This document shows, piece by piece, positions 43,966 to 53,700 of a stretch of DNA of 64,000 nt. The position numbers were made by a program, and so were the translations under genes. Origin of the DNA: Paraflavitalea sp. CAU 1676 (GTDB lineage Bacteria; Bacteroidota; Bacteroidia; Chitinophagales; Chitinophagaceae). The DNA lies in the NCBI RefSeq assembly GCF_029223285.1, contig NZ_JARHUJ010000004.1, positions 1-64,000 of the forward strand, written 5' to 3'. Every line of letters begins with the position of its first letter. Within the stretch, counting starts at the first letter, position 1. A model generated the notes under the pieces. The model did not search any database, was not told the origin of the DNA, and saw only the letters and a list, made by a program, of their open reading frames with translations.

Positions 43966-44625
43966 ATGAGTGCTGAACTGGTAATTAAAGTTTCACTTGC
44001 GGATGATCATAAAATCTTTCGCGATGGTATCAAAATGGCTCTGAAAGGTAAAGAATACCTGAAAATCCTCTGGGAAGCCGAGGATGGCAAAGATCTGATG
44101 CACAAAATGCAGCTCAAAAAACCCGATGTCCTGTTGATGGATATCCGCATGCCGGAAGTAGACGGGGTTAATGCGATCGGGATCCTTCGCAAGGAGTACA
44201 ACGATGTCAAGATCATTGTGCTTACCATGTACGACGACCAGGAAATGATCACCAAAATGATGGAAATGGGGGCGAATGCCTATCTCACTAAAACTTCCGA
44301 TCCAGACGAAATATACCAGGCGATCCTAACCTGTATGAACGACGATTTCTATTTCAATGATCTCGTCAATAAGGCAGTACTTTCCAAGCTGCAGACCAAA
44401 AAACAGGTGCGCCAGTTTTATCCCAATCCCATTAAATTCTCAGAAAAAGAGGTCCGCATCCTCAAATTACTGGCCGAAGACAAAACTACCGAAGAGATAT
44501 CCAAAGAAATATTCTTAAGCCCACGTACGGTCGAAACTATCCGGCAGAATATGAAATCCAAGGTGGGAGCCAAAACAATCGCCGGCCTGATCATGTACGG
44601 TATGCGTAACAAATTAATCGACTAA
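43966..44625 (+). CDS. NarL/FixJ-family response regulator
   Basis: A 219-residue regulator, paralogous to the one at 40204: LADDHKIFRDG against IADDHKIFRKG and the end NKLID against NNLID. The receiver has D13-D14, D59 in LLMDIRMP and LTKTSDP; the LuxR helix-turn-helix (about 152-215) has FSEKEVRILKLLAEDKTTEEI and SPRTVETIRQN. It is transcribed away from the kinase cluster, across the AT-rich gap, with no own kinase next to it. It may share the HisKA_3 kinase at 41042. Confidence 0.93.
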   Translation: MSAELVIKVSLADDHKIFRDGIKMALKGKEYLKILWEAEDGKDLMHKMQLKKPDVLLMDIRMPEVDGVNAIGILRKEYNDVKIIVLTMYDDQEMITKMMEMGANAYLTKTSDPDEIYQAILTCMNDDFYFNDLVNKAVLSKLQTKKQVRQFYPNPIKFSEKEVRILKLLAEDKTTEEISKEIFLSPRTVETIRQNMKSKVGAKTIAGLIMYGMRNKLID

Positions 44626-44666
44626 GCTATAGATACTATTTACTCTACTTTCCTTATTGCTCCATA

Positions 44667-44726
44667 AAAAAAGGTACAAGCTACTATCTGCAACTTGTAC
44701 CTTCCGGTCTACATGAAGACCTTTTT
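44667..44726. terminator. Back-to-back terminators between regulator and aspS
   Basis: AAGGTACAAG (44671-44680) pairs with CTTGTACCTT (44694-44703); its T-run faces the minus strand and ends aspS. A weaker GGTCT/AGACC hairpin (44706-44721) is followed by TTTTT and can end the plus-strand regulator. Confidence 0.78.
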
Positions 44727-44777
44727 ATCTCTCTCTTATCCCGGTAATCAGCCAAGCCGCATAACGGCCGCTTTTCC

Positions 44778-46604
44778 CTACGACTTAAGATTCAGTTTTA
44801 TTCGTAACTCATCCAGCTGTTTGTTATCGATGGATGACGGGGCATCGAGCATTACATCACGGCCGCTGTTGTTTTTGGGGAAAGCAATAAAGTCACGAAT
44901 GCTTTCGCTGCCACCGAGAATGGCGCAAAGTCTGTCGAAGCCAAATGCAATACCACCATGCGGCGGAGCACCATATTCAAAAGCCCCCAGCAGGAATCCA
45001 AATTTATGCAGTGCCTCATCTTTACTCATTCCCAACGCTGCAAACATCTTTTCCTGCAGGTCTCGCTGGAATATACGGATCGAACCACCCCCGATCTCAT
45101 TTCCGTTCAACACCATATCATACGCGTTCGCTTTAATATTGGCATACGGATGCTTCAGGTATTCCGCAGCATTTTCGATTACGGGATTGTTATCGATCAT
45201 CGTGGAGATCTGGTTGGGCTTAGGTGCTGTGAACGGATGGTGACGCGCTACCCAGCGATTGTCTTCCTCACTGTATTCGAACAGTGGGAAATCAAGCACC
45301 CACAGCAACTTTAGTTCGTCTTTCTTACGCAATCCGAGCCTTTCGCCCATTTCAAGGCGTAGTTCACTGATCGCCTTGCGGGTTCTTTCTTCCAGACCTG
45401 CCAGGATCAATACCAGGTCGCCGGCTTTGGCCCCGGCGGCGTCGGCAATGGCTTTTAATTTGTCTTCCGAGAAGAACTTATCTACGCTGCTTTTATAAGT
45501 ACCGTCTGCATTGCATTTGATGAATACCAGGCCCTGCATACCTATTTGGGGTCTTTTCACCCAATCGGTCAATTCGTCGGTCTGTTTTCGGGTATACTCA
45601 GCACAACCCGGTACCGCTATCGCCACCACTGTTTCGGCATCATTGAATACTTTGAAGTCGACGCCGGCCAGCAATGCCTCATTGGGTTTCAGCCTATCCA
45701 CGTTGAAAGCCGATTTGATGTTCAGCAACTGCATGCCAAACCGGATATCTGGCTTGTCATTACCGTATTGCCACATGGCATCTTCCCAGGTCATGCGTTG
45801 CACCTGTTCAGTATAGTCAACACCTTTTACCGTCTTGAAGATATGTTTGATCATTCCTTCAAACATGTTGAGGATATCTTCCTGCTCAACAAAACACATT
45901 TCGCAGTCGATCTGGGTGAATTCCGGCTGGCGATCTGCACGCAGGTCCTCATCCCGGAAACATTTTACCACCTGGTAGTAACGGTCGTACCCGCTCACCA
46001 TCAGCAATTGCTTAAAGGTTTGGGGAGACTGTGGCAGTGCATAGAACTGGCCAGGGTTCATACGTGACGGAACTACGAAATCGCGAGCGCCTTCTGGTGT
46101 ACTTTTGATGAGGAACGGCGTTTCAATATCCATGAACTGGTTTTCGTGCAGATAGTTTCTTGCTGCACGGTTAACGGCGTAACGCAACTCCAGGTTCCGC
46201 TTCACCGCATTGCGGCGCAGATCCAGGTAGCGGTACTTCATGCGCAGGTCGTCTCCGCCATCCGTATCGTCCTGGATAGTGAAAGGTGGCGTTACCGATT
46301 TATTCAGGATGGTAAACGAAGTCAACCTGATCTCAATATCGCCGGTTGGCAGATTGGGGTTCTTGTTGGTGCGTTCGGTCACCACCCCTTTGGCCTGGAT
46401 CACAAACTCCCTGCCCAGCGGCTGTTGGTCCAATTGCGGATTAAGTTCTTCTCCGAATAAAAGCTGTGTAATGCCATACCGGTCGCGCAGATCAGCGAAT
46501 GTGATGCTGCCAAATTTCCTAACCGTTTGAATCCAACCGGCGAGCGTTACTTCCTGGCCGGCCTGTGCCAACCGAAGTTCGCCACAGGTATGCGTTCTGT
46601 ACAT
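44778..46604 (-). CDS. aspS: Aspartate-tRNA ligase
   Basis: A 608-residue class II aminoacyl-tRNA synthetase of the bacterial type. Order: OB-fold anticodon domain (1-110), catalytic core with [30 protein letters not shown] (motif 2), a GAD insertion (about 300-420) and motif 3 [19 protein letters not shown]. It attaches Asp to tRNA-Asp in the cytoplasm. Length and order match the family. The -7 element at 46758-46765 predicts a leader of about 145 bases. It is convergent with the regulator at 43966. Confidence 0.98.
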   Translation of the reverse strand: MYRTHTCGELRLAQAGQEVTLAGWIQTVRKFGSITFADLRDRYGITQLLFGEELNPQLDQQPLGREFVIQAKGVVTERTNKNPNLPTGDIEIRLTSFTILNKSVTPPFTIQDDTDGGDDLRMKYRYLDLRRNAVKRNLELRYAVNRAARNYLHENQFMDIETPFLIKSTPEGARDFVVPSRMNPGQFYALPQSPQTFKQLLMVSGYDRYYQVVKCFRDEDLRADRQPEFTQIDCEMCFVEQEDILNMFEGMIKHIFKTVKGVDYTEQVQRMTWEDAMWQYGNDKPDIRFGMQLLNIKSAFNVDRLKPNEALLAGVDFKVFNDAETVVAIAVPGCAEYTRKQTDELTDWVKRPQIGMQGLVFIKCNADGTYKSSVDKFFSEDKLKAIADAAGAKAGDLVLILAGLEERTRKAISELRLEMGERLGLRKKDELKLLWVLDFPLFEYSEEDNRWVARHHPFTAPKPNQISTMIDNNPVIENAAEYLKHPYANIKANAYDMVLNGNEIGGGSIRIFQRDLQEKMFAALGMSKDEALHKFGFLLGAFEYGAPPHGGIAFGFDRLCAILGGSESIRDFIAFPKNNSGRDVMLDAPSSIDNKQLDELRIKLNLKS

Positions 46605-46757
46605 TGCCTATTGTTTAATTTTATGTGTTGCTGGTTACAATGAATACTGAATGGGAACGTTGTTTACAGGATCGTATGGAACCTACCGGTTTCTGCATCC
46701 ATAAACAATTAATATTCAACATTCAATTTCAAATTGGTCAAAATGACCGGTGAGCGG

Positions 46758-46765
46758 CAAAGGTA
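46758..46765 (-). promoter_or_regulatory. -7 element of aspS
   Basis: CAAAGGTA on the plus strand is TACCTTTG on the minus strand (TAnnTTTG). No -33 was found. Confidence 0.5.
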
Positions 46766-46813
46766 ACAGAAAACAGGTTTCCCACCGCTGCCCGGCCACC
46801 AGCCTTAAATGAT

Positions 46814-46821
46814 TATTTTCG
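46814..46821 (+). promoter_or_regulatory. Possible -7 element of the first MtfA-like gene
   Basis: TATTTTCG differs by one base from TAnnTTTG and ends 6 bases before the ATG at 46828, which would make the mRNA leaderless. Confidence 0.3.
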
Positions 46822-46827
46822 CTCCAG

Positions 46828-47823
46828 ATGCCGCAGGATTCAACCTATAAATACCAGGTACCGCAAGGCGATACCGTCTCCCACCATTCCGGGAAAAAGG
46901 CGTCTCCTGCCGCAATCGACACCGCACTGGCCGGGATACCCTCGGCCGCCCCCCTCAAAAACGTTCAGGTGCAGCTTACGCCTGAGCAACAATTATCCCA
47001 TGAATTGGGCAATTGGTTTTTTGGTGCGTTGTTTCTGATACTCCTGGTGACACTATTCTTTCCCCGTCTCTTCAAAAGGCTGAAACTCCTTTTTTATTCG
47101 CGCCGGGCAAAAGCCGTTTATGATGACCGTCAGCCCGATTACCACGCACTGCTGCTGCAATACCTTCCCTATTACCGGAATCTCGCAGCCGATCAGCAAA
47201 CAAGGTTTCTCCAACGTACGGTCGTGTTCATGACTTCCAAGCAGTTCGAGTATGTTGAAATAGCACCGGAAGAAAGGATGCCCCTGCTCATCAGCGCCAC
47301 CGCCGTGCAATTAACCTTTGGACTCGAGCACTACCTGATGGAGCATTTTGAAAAGATATATGTATTGCACCATGACTACCATTATGGCTTAAACAGCGTT
47401 CCCTTCCAGGGCCACGTAGCGCACGATGGTATTTACTTATCATGGAGCAACTTCCTGAAAGCGTATGATGATTACCATGACGGCGATAACGTCGGTTTGC
47501 ACGAAATGGCCCATGCGCTCGCCTACGTGAACTTCAACGTTAGTGAAGGGCGCGATGACGGATTTCATGACCGGTTCATCCGTTTCTCATCAACAGGCAG
47601 AAAGGTATTCGATAAAATGCAGGACGAACTCTCCGGAGGTTTTCTGGGTAGTTATGCTGCCAGCCGTTACGAAGAGTTCTGGGCTGTTTGTGTAGAGAAT
47701 TTCTTTGAGCGCCCCACCTCTTTCAAAATACAATTGCCTGAGTTGTATGAGGCTATGTGTTTGTTGCTGAATCAGGATACGTTGAAAGCAGGCGTTATCC
47801 TGAATCCAATAGAAAATGCTTAG
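46828..47823 (+). CDS. MtfA-like (M90) zinc peptidase, membrane-anchored
   Basis: A 331-residue protein of the zinc-dependent peptidase family M90 (PF06167, MtfA). An N-terminal proline-rich region (1-50), one membrane helix (about 69-87) and a C-terminal peptidase domain with HEMAHAL (HExxH, about residue 227) and EEFWAVCVENFFE, whose Glu residues act as further ligands. E. coli MtfA cleaves peptides and binds Mlc; here the membrane anchor suggests another role. A paralogue follows 218 bases downstream on the same strand. Confidence 0.88.
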   Translation: MPQDSTYKYQVPQGDTVSHHSGKKASPAAIDTALAGIPSAAPLKNVQVQLTPEQQLSHELGNWFFGALFLILLVTLFFPRLFKRLKLLFYSRRAKAVYDDRQPDYHALLLQYLPYYRNLAADQQTRFLQRTVVFMTSKQFEYVEIAPEERMPLLISATAVQLTFGLEHYLMEHFEKIYVLHHDYHYGLNSVPFQGHVAHDGIYLSWSNFLKAYDDYHDGDNVGLHEMAHALAYVNFNVSEGRDDGFHDRFIRFSSTGRKVFDKMQDELSGGFLGSYAASRYEEFWAVCVENFFERPTSFKIQLPELYEAMCLLLNQDTLKAGVILNPIENA

Positions 47824-48041
47824 ATTCAGTGTATTATAATATGGTCATAAAATTATGAAGCAGGGCTTTCATTTATGAACTATTGTTTTTACTTTGTACC
47901 CGGGTTTAAGTGCCCGCAAGACAAAAGCCCCCTCTATTCTTTAGTTCCATTCTCCCCGAAAGACCGTTTTTTCTAATCCAAACTTTGTGAAACCAATCCG
48001 TTGCTCAAGTACCTATTCACAAAAAGAAAAAATGGACCCTT

Positions 48042-48845
48042 ATGGAAATTCTTATTATTTTCCTGGTGGTGTCGAGCATCCTCATTCTCCATAATCCGGT
48101 GAGTGAATGGATCAACCGCCTTCATGTTAAACGCCAGCATAAATCATTTCTCAGCCAGGAAACATTCTACCACGCTATAGTATCCCGTTACTTTCGTTAT
48201 TATAACAGACTCAATCACGAAGAACAGCATAAATTTCTCTTCCGCACATACCTGTTTCACAAGGCTAAAAAATTTCACTACATCGAAGTAAAGGAGACTG
48301 CTGAGATGCCGATCCTGGTCAGTGCGGCTTCTATTCAACTCACCTTTGGACTTGATAAATTTCAACTGAATTACTTCCGCGATATTTATGTGATCAAGGA
48401 CGATTATCATTATGGCTTTTATTCGCGCCCTTTCATGGGCCACGTGGATCTTAGTGGTATATACCTTTCATGGGATAACTTTCTTAAAGGCATTAAAGGT
48501 GAATCACCTAATTGTAATGTAGGTCTGCACGAAATGGGACACGCACTTGCCTGGGTAAATTTCATTACCCAAACTGAGGAGGACAAACATTTCAAGAAAG
48601 AGTTTAAGAACTTCTCCAAAGTGGCCCGCCCCATCTTTGAGGCCATGCAGAAAGGCGCCAAAAATATTCTCGGAGAATATGCAGGAAGCAACTACCATGA
48701 GTTCTGGGCAGTGAGTGTTGAGGTGTTTTTTGAGAACCCGATCCGCATGCGTCATGAGCTACCGGAATTGTATAAAGCAATGAGTCTCCTGTTACGGCAG
48801 GACCCTTCGGTGATTGTTACCGCAGCCAATAAAATTGCAGCCTAG
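48042..48845 (+). CDS. MtfA-like (M90) zinc peptidase, second copy
   Basis: A 267-residue paralogue of the preceding gene, with a shorter N-terminus (membrane helix about 2-20). HEMGHAL (HExxH, about 165) and YHEFWAVSVEVFFE repeat the pattern. Sequence likeness is clear along the whole domain (MPILVSAASIQLTFGLDKF against MPLLISATAVQLTFGLEHY). The pair probably arose by local duplication. No promoter with a full consensus could be placed in the 218-base gap. A strong bidirectional terminator follows. Confidence 0.88.
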   Translation: MEILIIFLVVSSILILHNPVSEWINRLHVKRQHKSFLSQETFYHAIVSRYFRYYNRLNHEEQHKFLFRTYLFHKAKKFHYIEVKETAEMPILVSAASIQLTFGLDKFQLNYFRDIYVIKDDYHYGFYSRPFMGHVDLSGIYLSWDNFLKGIKGESPNCNVGLHEMGHALAWVNFITQTEEDKHFKKEFKNFSKVARPIFEAMQKGAKNILGEYAGSNYHEFWAVSVEVFFENPIRMRHELPELYKAMSLLLRQDPSVIVTAANKIAA

Positions 48846-48881
48846 GGATTCCATTTATACATTATTATTCGGATTGGATTG

Positions 48882-48929
48882 CCGGTTGAGCAGTTGGCTT
48901 ATGAAGCCTGCTGAACAACCGGATTTTTA
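48882..48929. terminator. Bidirectional terminator
   Basis: CCGGTTG (48882-48888) pairs with CAACCGG (48916-48922); the inside extends with CAG/CTG and GGCTT/AAGCC around an ATG loop. ATTTTTATTTT follows. It lies between the convergent M90 and membrane-protein genes. Confidence 0.88.
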
Positions 48930-48931
48930 TT

Positions 48932-49366
48932 TTATACTTCTTCCGCAACAGGAGTTGGGGAAGGTACAACAGCTGCTTGTATAACTTCGATATGCTCTTT
49001 TCTTCTTTGCAACGGTGCATAGATCAGGTAGTAATACAACAGAATTACGATGCCTATTGAGAAAGGGATAATGCAGTAGGGCTTCACCGTTTCATCCACA
49101 CCGTAGAATTCGGCCACCATCCACATGGAGTTGGCCATGATCCAGATCGTGATGGCCAGGTTGTGCGCCAGCTCGGCTATAATATGCCTGTTCTTCCAGG
49201 TGATCCACATCGCTACCAGGAGGGTAGGGGCGATCATCACAATGCCCAGCGGCTTAAAGAGCAGGCACCAGCAGAGGTCTTTGACCAGCCAGAAGAGGAT
49301 GTGCAGGTTTTCCAGTTTGCGGAACTTGGCCGGGACTACATACAGCTCCTTCGATTCCTGTGACAC
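48932..49366 (-). CDS. Small multi-pass membrane protein of unknown function
   Basis: I do not recognise this protein of about 144 residues. Four hydrophobic helices are visible (LHILFWLVKDLCWCLLF, PLGIVMIAPTLLVAMWI, NLAITIWIMANSMWMVAEF and IPFSIGIVILLYYYLIYA), then an acidic-neutral tail ending in EEV. The reading frame is open further upstream to 49513, but a -7 element at 49405-49412 lies inside that part, so I prefer the GTG at 49366, which gives a leader of about 33 bases. Function is open; there are no partners on the same strand. Confidence 0.65.
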   Translation of the reverse strand: MSQESKELYVVPAKFRKLENLHILFWLVKDLCWCLLFKPLGIVMIAPTLLVAMWITWKNRHIIAELAHNLAITIWIMANSMWMVAEFYGVDETVKPYCIIPFSIGIVILLYYYLIYAPLQRRKEHIEVIQAAVVPSPTPVAEEV

Positions 49367-49404
49367 GGCAATAAATTTAAAATGACAAAGGGTGGTGAAC
49401 GGTG

Positions 49405-49412
49405 CAAAAATA
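49405..49412 (-). promoter_or_regulatory. -7 element of the small membrane protein gene
   Basis: CAAAAATA on the plus strand is TATTTTTG on the minus strand (TAnnTTTG). It supports the GTG start at 49366. Confidence 0.5.
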
Positions 49413-49562
49413 AATAACTGAACAGAATGCGTGGGGTAAAAGTTGCTACCCTTTTTAGGGGATGCCATACCTGGAATCACCGGGTAAAGATCCCCCTGGC
49501 CGGCCATCAACAAGTCTGCATTGCAAACCCGGCTTCACAGGGCTGGTCGCTCCCTCTTCGAA

Positions 49563-50618
49563 TTACCTTGTCAGTATCCGCTGAAAACGCCTGATGTCTG
49601 CCTCGGGCGCCAGCGGGGCGCCGGTTTGAAGATGTTGTACCAGCTGACGGGCAAACCAGGGTCCCAGCGAACAGCCCTTAGTTCCCATACCATTGAAAAG
49701 ACCTATGGCAGGATATTGAGGGTGAAAGCCTACAAAAGGCCGGCGTTCCAGGGTGGCAGGCCGCACCGCTGCTTTGTGGTCGAGTATCTTAAATGGCAGT
49801 TTCACCGTCTGTAAAAGCCAGTTATGGGCAAACTGTTTGAAACCAGGGGTAGGATTGTCGTTGTCAAACTCCCACAGATATGTTGATCCCAGCCAGAAGA
49901 TATTGTCCTTCCAGGGCACCAGGTTGAATCCCTTTTTGAATATATGGGTGGCTGGCAATCCATCTATCTCGGCCCAAACGGCCTCTCCCTTATTCAGGGC
50001 AAAAGGCAGGTTTTGGAAATAACTATTGCTGGCTGCCGCAATACCATCACTGAAGATGATCCGCGAGGCCGTCAGGTCTTTATAACGAATGCCATCGGGT
50101 TGTACCTGCAGGTGCTCCTGTTCAAATAGTTCTTCCCGCAAAAGGTCTTTATTAGCCAGGTGAGTCCGGTACGCGGGCAAAATATCCTGCAACCTGATCA
50201 GGTAGCAGGGATCGATCTCACCATAACCAAAGTCATAGTTGAACAGGTGTCGCCAGTAGTTTTCATCCGACGGCACTGCCAGGTATTGCTGATCATCCTG
50301 GTACCTTTTTTCAAAAGCCAGCTTCATTTGCGGCGTTGCGTAGAAGTCGACAATACTTTTTTGTTCGATCGCGGTGATGCCGAGTTCGGCACCCAGCGAA
50401 TTATAAGCCTCATGGGCAAAAGGCATCACCTCTTCGATCATCCAGGTCTTTACGATCCGCCGGCCGGTAACGGGGTTGATGATCCCCGCCGCTACTTTCG
50501 AAGCGGTATTGGCCTGCAGTTGATCGATCACCAGGTAAGAGATTCCTGCTTGCTCCAGGTACCAGCTTAAAAATGTACCGCAAATGCCCTGGCCCACGAT
50601 AAGGATGTCTTTATGCAT
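49563..50618 (-). CDS. FAD-dependent oxidoreductase (DAO family)
   Basis: A 351-residue flavoenzyme of the D-amino-acid oxidase/glycine oxidase superfamily. The dinucleotide motif ILIVGQGICGTFLSWYLEQAG (residues about 5-25, in outline GxGxxG) starts the protein and GLFNGMGTKGCSLGPWFA closes the FAD site. It is a soluble amine or amino-acid oxidoreductase; it resembles the C-terminal FAD domain of MnmC, which processes tRNA uridine, but the methyltransferase half is absent. The ATG at 50618 lies 4 bases after a -7 element, so the mRNA should be leaderless. Confidence 0.88.
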   Translation of the reverse strand: MHKDILIVGQGICGTFLSWYLEQAGISYLVIDQLQANTASKVAAGIINPVTGRRIVKTWMIEEVMPFAHEAYNSLGAELGITAIEQKSIVDFYATPQMKLAFEKRYQDDQQYLAVPSDENYWRHLFNYDFGYGEIDPCYLIRLQDILPAYRTHLANKDLLREELFEQEHLQVQPDGIRYKDLTASRIIFSDGIAAASNSYFQNLPFALNKGEAVWAEIDGLPATHIFKKGFNLVPWKDNIFWLGSTYLWEFDNDNPTPGFKQFAHNWLLQTVKLPFKILDHKAAVRPATLERRPFVGFHPQYPAIGLFNGMGTKGCSLGPWFARQLVQHLQTGAPLAPEADIRRFQRILTR

Positions 50619-50622
50619 GGTG

Positions 50623-50630
50623 CAAAAATA
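50623..50630 (-). promoter_or_regulatory. -7 element, apparently leaderless
   Basis: CAAAAATA on the plus strand is TATTTTTG on the minus strand. Its last base is 4 bases from the ATG at 50618. A leaderless mRNA for the FAD oxidoreductase follows. Confidence 0.5.
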
Positions 50631-50707
50631 AGCCGGCCACCCTTTCGATGAGTGGCCGGCGTAAAACATGTTATCGAACACAAACAGGATACGTTCTCTC
50701 TTTTCTG

Positions 50708-53700
50708 CTATTTTCCATCTACCGTTACTTTTACCCCTTCCGAATGACTGCCAAATTCAGGGGCATACATACACTGAATGCTGGTGATGCCATTGCTGTA
50801 GGTGCCTGTATGTGTTACGAACAGCGGATATTCAAATACCCAGGTGCCCTTAGGTAATGAGCCAAAGAAGAAATTGGTGCTTGCATCTTTGGTGCTTTCG
50901 TAATACCCAAGACCACCCTGCCATTTGTATTCGCTTAATACATTCACAGGTTCCAGGCAGGCAGCCCGCATATCCTTCATGTGTACATACTCCATATGAC
51001 GGTCCACACGCAGTTCGATGCGCACTTTCACTTTATCGCCCACCTTGAGGGCATCGCCTTCATTCACCGGCTGCAATACCGGACCACGATCAGTTAGCTT
51101 CTCTACAAACAATTTCTTGCTCAGCTTCAGCGGTGTGCTGATTGCTGTGGTGATCTTGTCGAGGTTCTCGAAGTACTGCCAGTAAACTGCTCCCCAGGAT
51201 ACCGACTCGGCAGCAGCAGCGCCAGTTCCGGAAACCGTTACTTTGATATTGCCCATATCGGGTTTAACATCTTTACCGTCGATCACCTTTTTGAAGTAAC
51301 CCGTGCCCGCTTCCTGCGTTTGTTCGTTGCTACGGATAGCGTAGCTGCCCAGATTGATCTGCACGGTTGGTTCATGGTTGAGCCAGTCAGTTCCTTGCAG
51401 TAACAAGGCATAACAGGCATCTGCCGTTGCCTTGGTGGTCTTCCAGTTCTGCGTTTGCTTTTGCTTCAACAGCCAGGTCTTCAGATCTGCCACTGATTTA
51501 TTGTCTTTGCCCACTTCCATAAAGGCTTCTATCAGTAGCGACTGTGTTTCGATCGGATGCTGGTACCAGTAATAACCGGCTGATAGGTCTTTCCAATACA
51601 TACCCATTTCTTCATGCACCACAGCGTTTTGTTTCAGCGAAGCCAAGATGCCTTGTGGAGTTTTGATGTCCTGCGTGCGGTGCAAGGCCAGGGCAATCAT
51701 GCCCTGCATGTATTTGCTTTGCTTGAGCCAATGCTTTTGTGCTTGTTTCCTGAAATAAGTATAGGCTTTGGATACTTCAGCCGGAATGTTTTGCTCAGGG
51801 AAGAAGCTGCGCATATAGAGGTATTGGATCTGCATATAACCCAGTCCATTCTCTGGTTCTTTTTGCTTGTTGTTCTTCAGCAGCTCATCATAATCTCTTT
51901 TCAGGGCTTTGTCCAGGTAAGGAATGGCAGCCTTTACGATCGCTGAAATGCGGGCGTTTGCCTTTTGTGCATTCAGCTTTTGCAGGTGACCAATGCCGGT
52001 AAGGATGTATTGGGTAATATACCGGTCGTCGGGGCCGCCCTGGAACCATACGAAGCCACCATTGGGACTTTGCAGGTCCTGCATATGGCTGAGGGCCGAT
52101 TCCTGCTCCTTACTCATGCGTACCATATCGAAAAGCAATCCGATATTCCTTTTTTGTTGCGCCTCATTCTTAGCCTCCAGCACCCAGGGCGTCTCTTCCA
52201 GCAGCACCGCCTTCAGCTCCTGGTTCTTTTGCAGGTTGCTCAACAGGGCAGCGGTATCGGTAGTTTTCCAACGCTCGAAGATGGCCTTTACCCGTGGAGA
52301 AGCATTGGCGATAGAAGTAGCCAGCGTGTTGGCATAGTAGCGATTGAATACCTGTTCGGCACATTCATATGGATACTCCATGAGGTAAGGCAGCGCCTGT
52401 ACCGCATACCAGGCAGGGTTGCTGGTGAATTCAACGGTCAGCGCGTGCTGGCTCAGGGTTTCACTCCGGCCGCTTTTGATCAGCTTGTCGAAGCTGAAGT
52501 TTTTGGTGGAATTACCACGTACCGGTAAAGACAGACTCTCTGTTACCAGCATGCGGTTGCTCACCACCGGCAGCATATTTTCTTCCCCGTCGCTCAGGGC
52601 CGATTCGTTGCCGCTCGCTTTGGTGGAAGGGATCAGGCGATAAGTAACCGGTTTGTTATATTGATAGGGAATTTCCAGTGAGAAGTTCACGGGTATGCTT
52701 TGGCCGGCAGCTACCGTAAAGAACTGGTTGGGGAATACATTACGGAACCAGCCGTCCACTGATTGGTTGGTGGTAGGATCAATCAACTGCAATTCGACCT
52801 GGCCGGTAAGCTCCTTGCTGCTCAGATTCACAATCTTGCCGCTGAAGTCCATCCGGTCGCCTTCGCGCATAAAACGCGGGGCATTGGGCTGCACCATCAG
52901 GTCTTTCTGCGTAATGATGCTTTTGGTATTATAGCCAAAGGCCAGGTCTTTTGTATGTGCCAGTGTCATCCATTTCCATTCGGTAAGCGCTTCAGGCATG
53001 GTGAAAGAAAATTCAATATTGCCTTCTGCATCGGTATGCAGGTCGGGGAAGAAGAAAGCAGTCTCGTTGAAGTTTTTCCGGACTTGTATGGCACCTGGGG
53101 AGCTCGCCTGATTGCCATCCACCGGAGGAGCCACTATGCCTTCGTCTTTCACGCCATCCTGGCTGATAAGTCCATAAGTTACTTTTTCATCATCATTGCG
53201 AAGCGATCTTTTTACCTGCGGAAGTGCAGCTTCAGGCGCTGGAGCCACAGAATTAAACATCAGGGTTTCTTGTTTCTGCATAGCCATACCCCTTATCCGT
53301 ATCTGGCCTCCACCGGCCCTTGCCAGGTTGCCCCCCATCAGGCGGTCATATTCTTTCTGGAAATACCGCGTTGGTTCTGTACGATACTTCTCCTGCGATT
53401 CCTGCAGCCGGAAGTTGCCGCGATCGATCCAGGCGGATTGCGGATAGTAGTTATGCCAGATGGATGGAGTGTTCCAGCCATGACCTGTAAACTGATCGAG
53501 CGATGCATCGTACATGGCGGTAAGCATTTCCGCGGCCACCTGGTCACCCTTGATACCACTGATCTTTACCTTCCATTTCTCAGCACTGCCCGGCAGCGTT
53601 TTATCGCGGAAGGTGGTATAGTCGATCTTCAGTTGCTTATTGGTAAAGGGAATATCAATGACATCGGTTTGGGTATAGACCCGGTTGTGTTTCACAAAAG

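Noticed and set aside
49367-49513. Longer start (to 49513) for the small membrane protein
   Set aside because: A -7 element at 49405 would lie inside the coding region, and the extra residues carry no signal or likeness.
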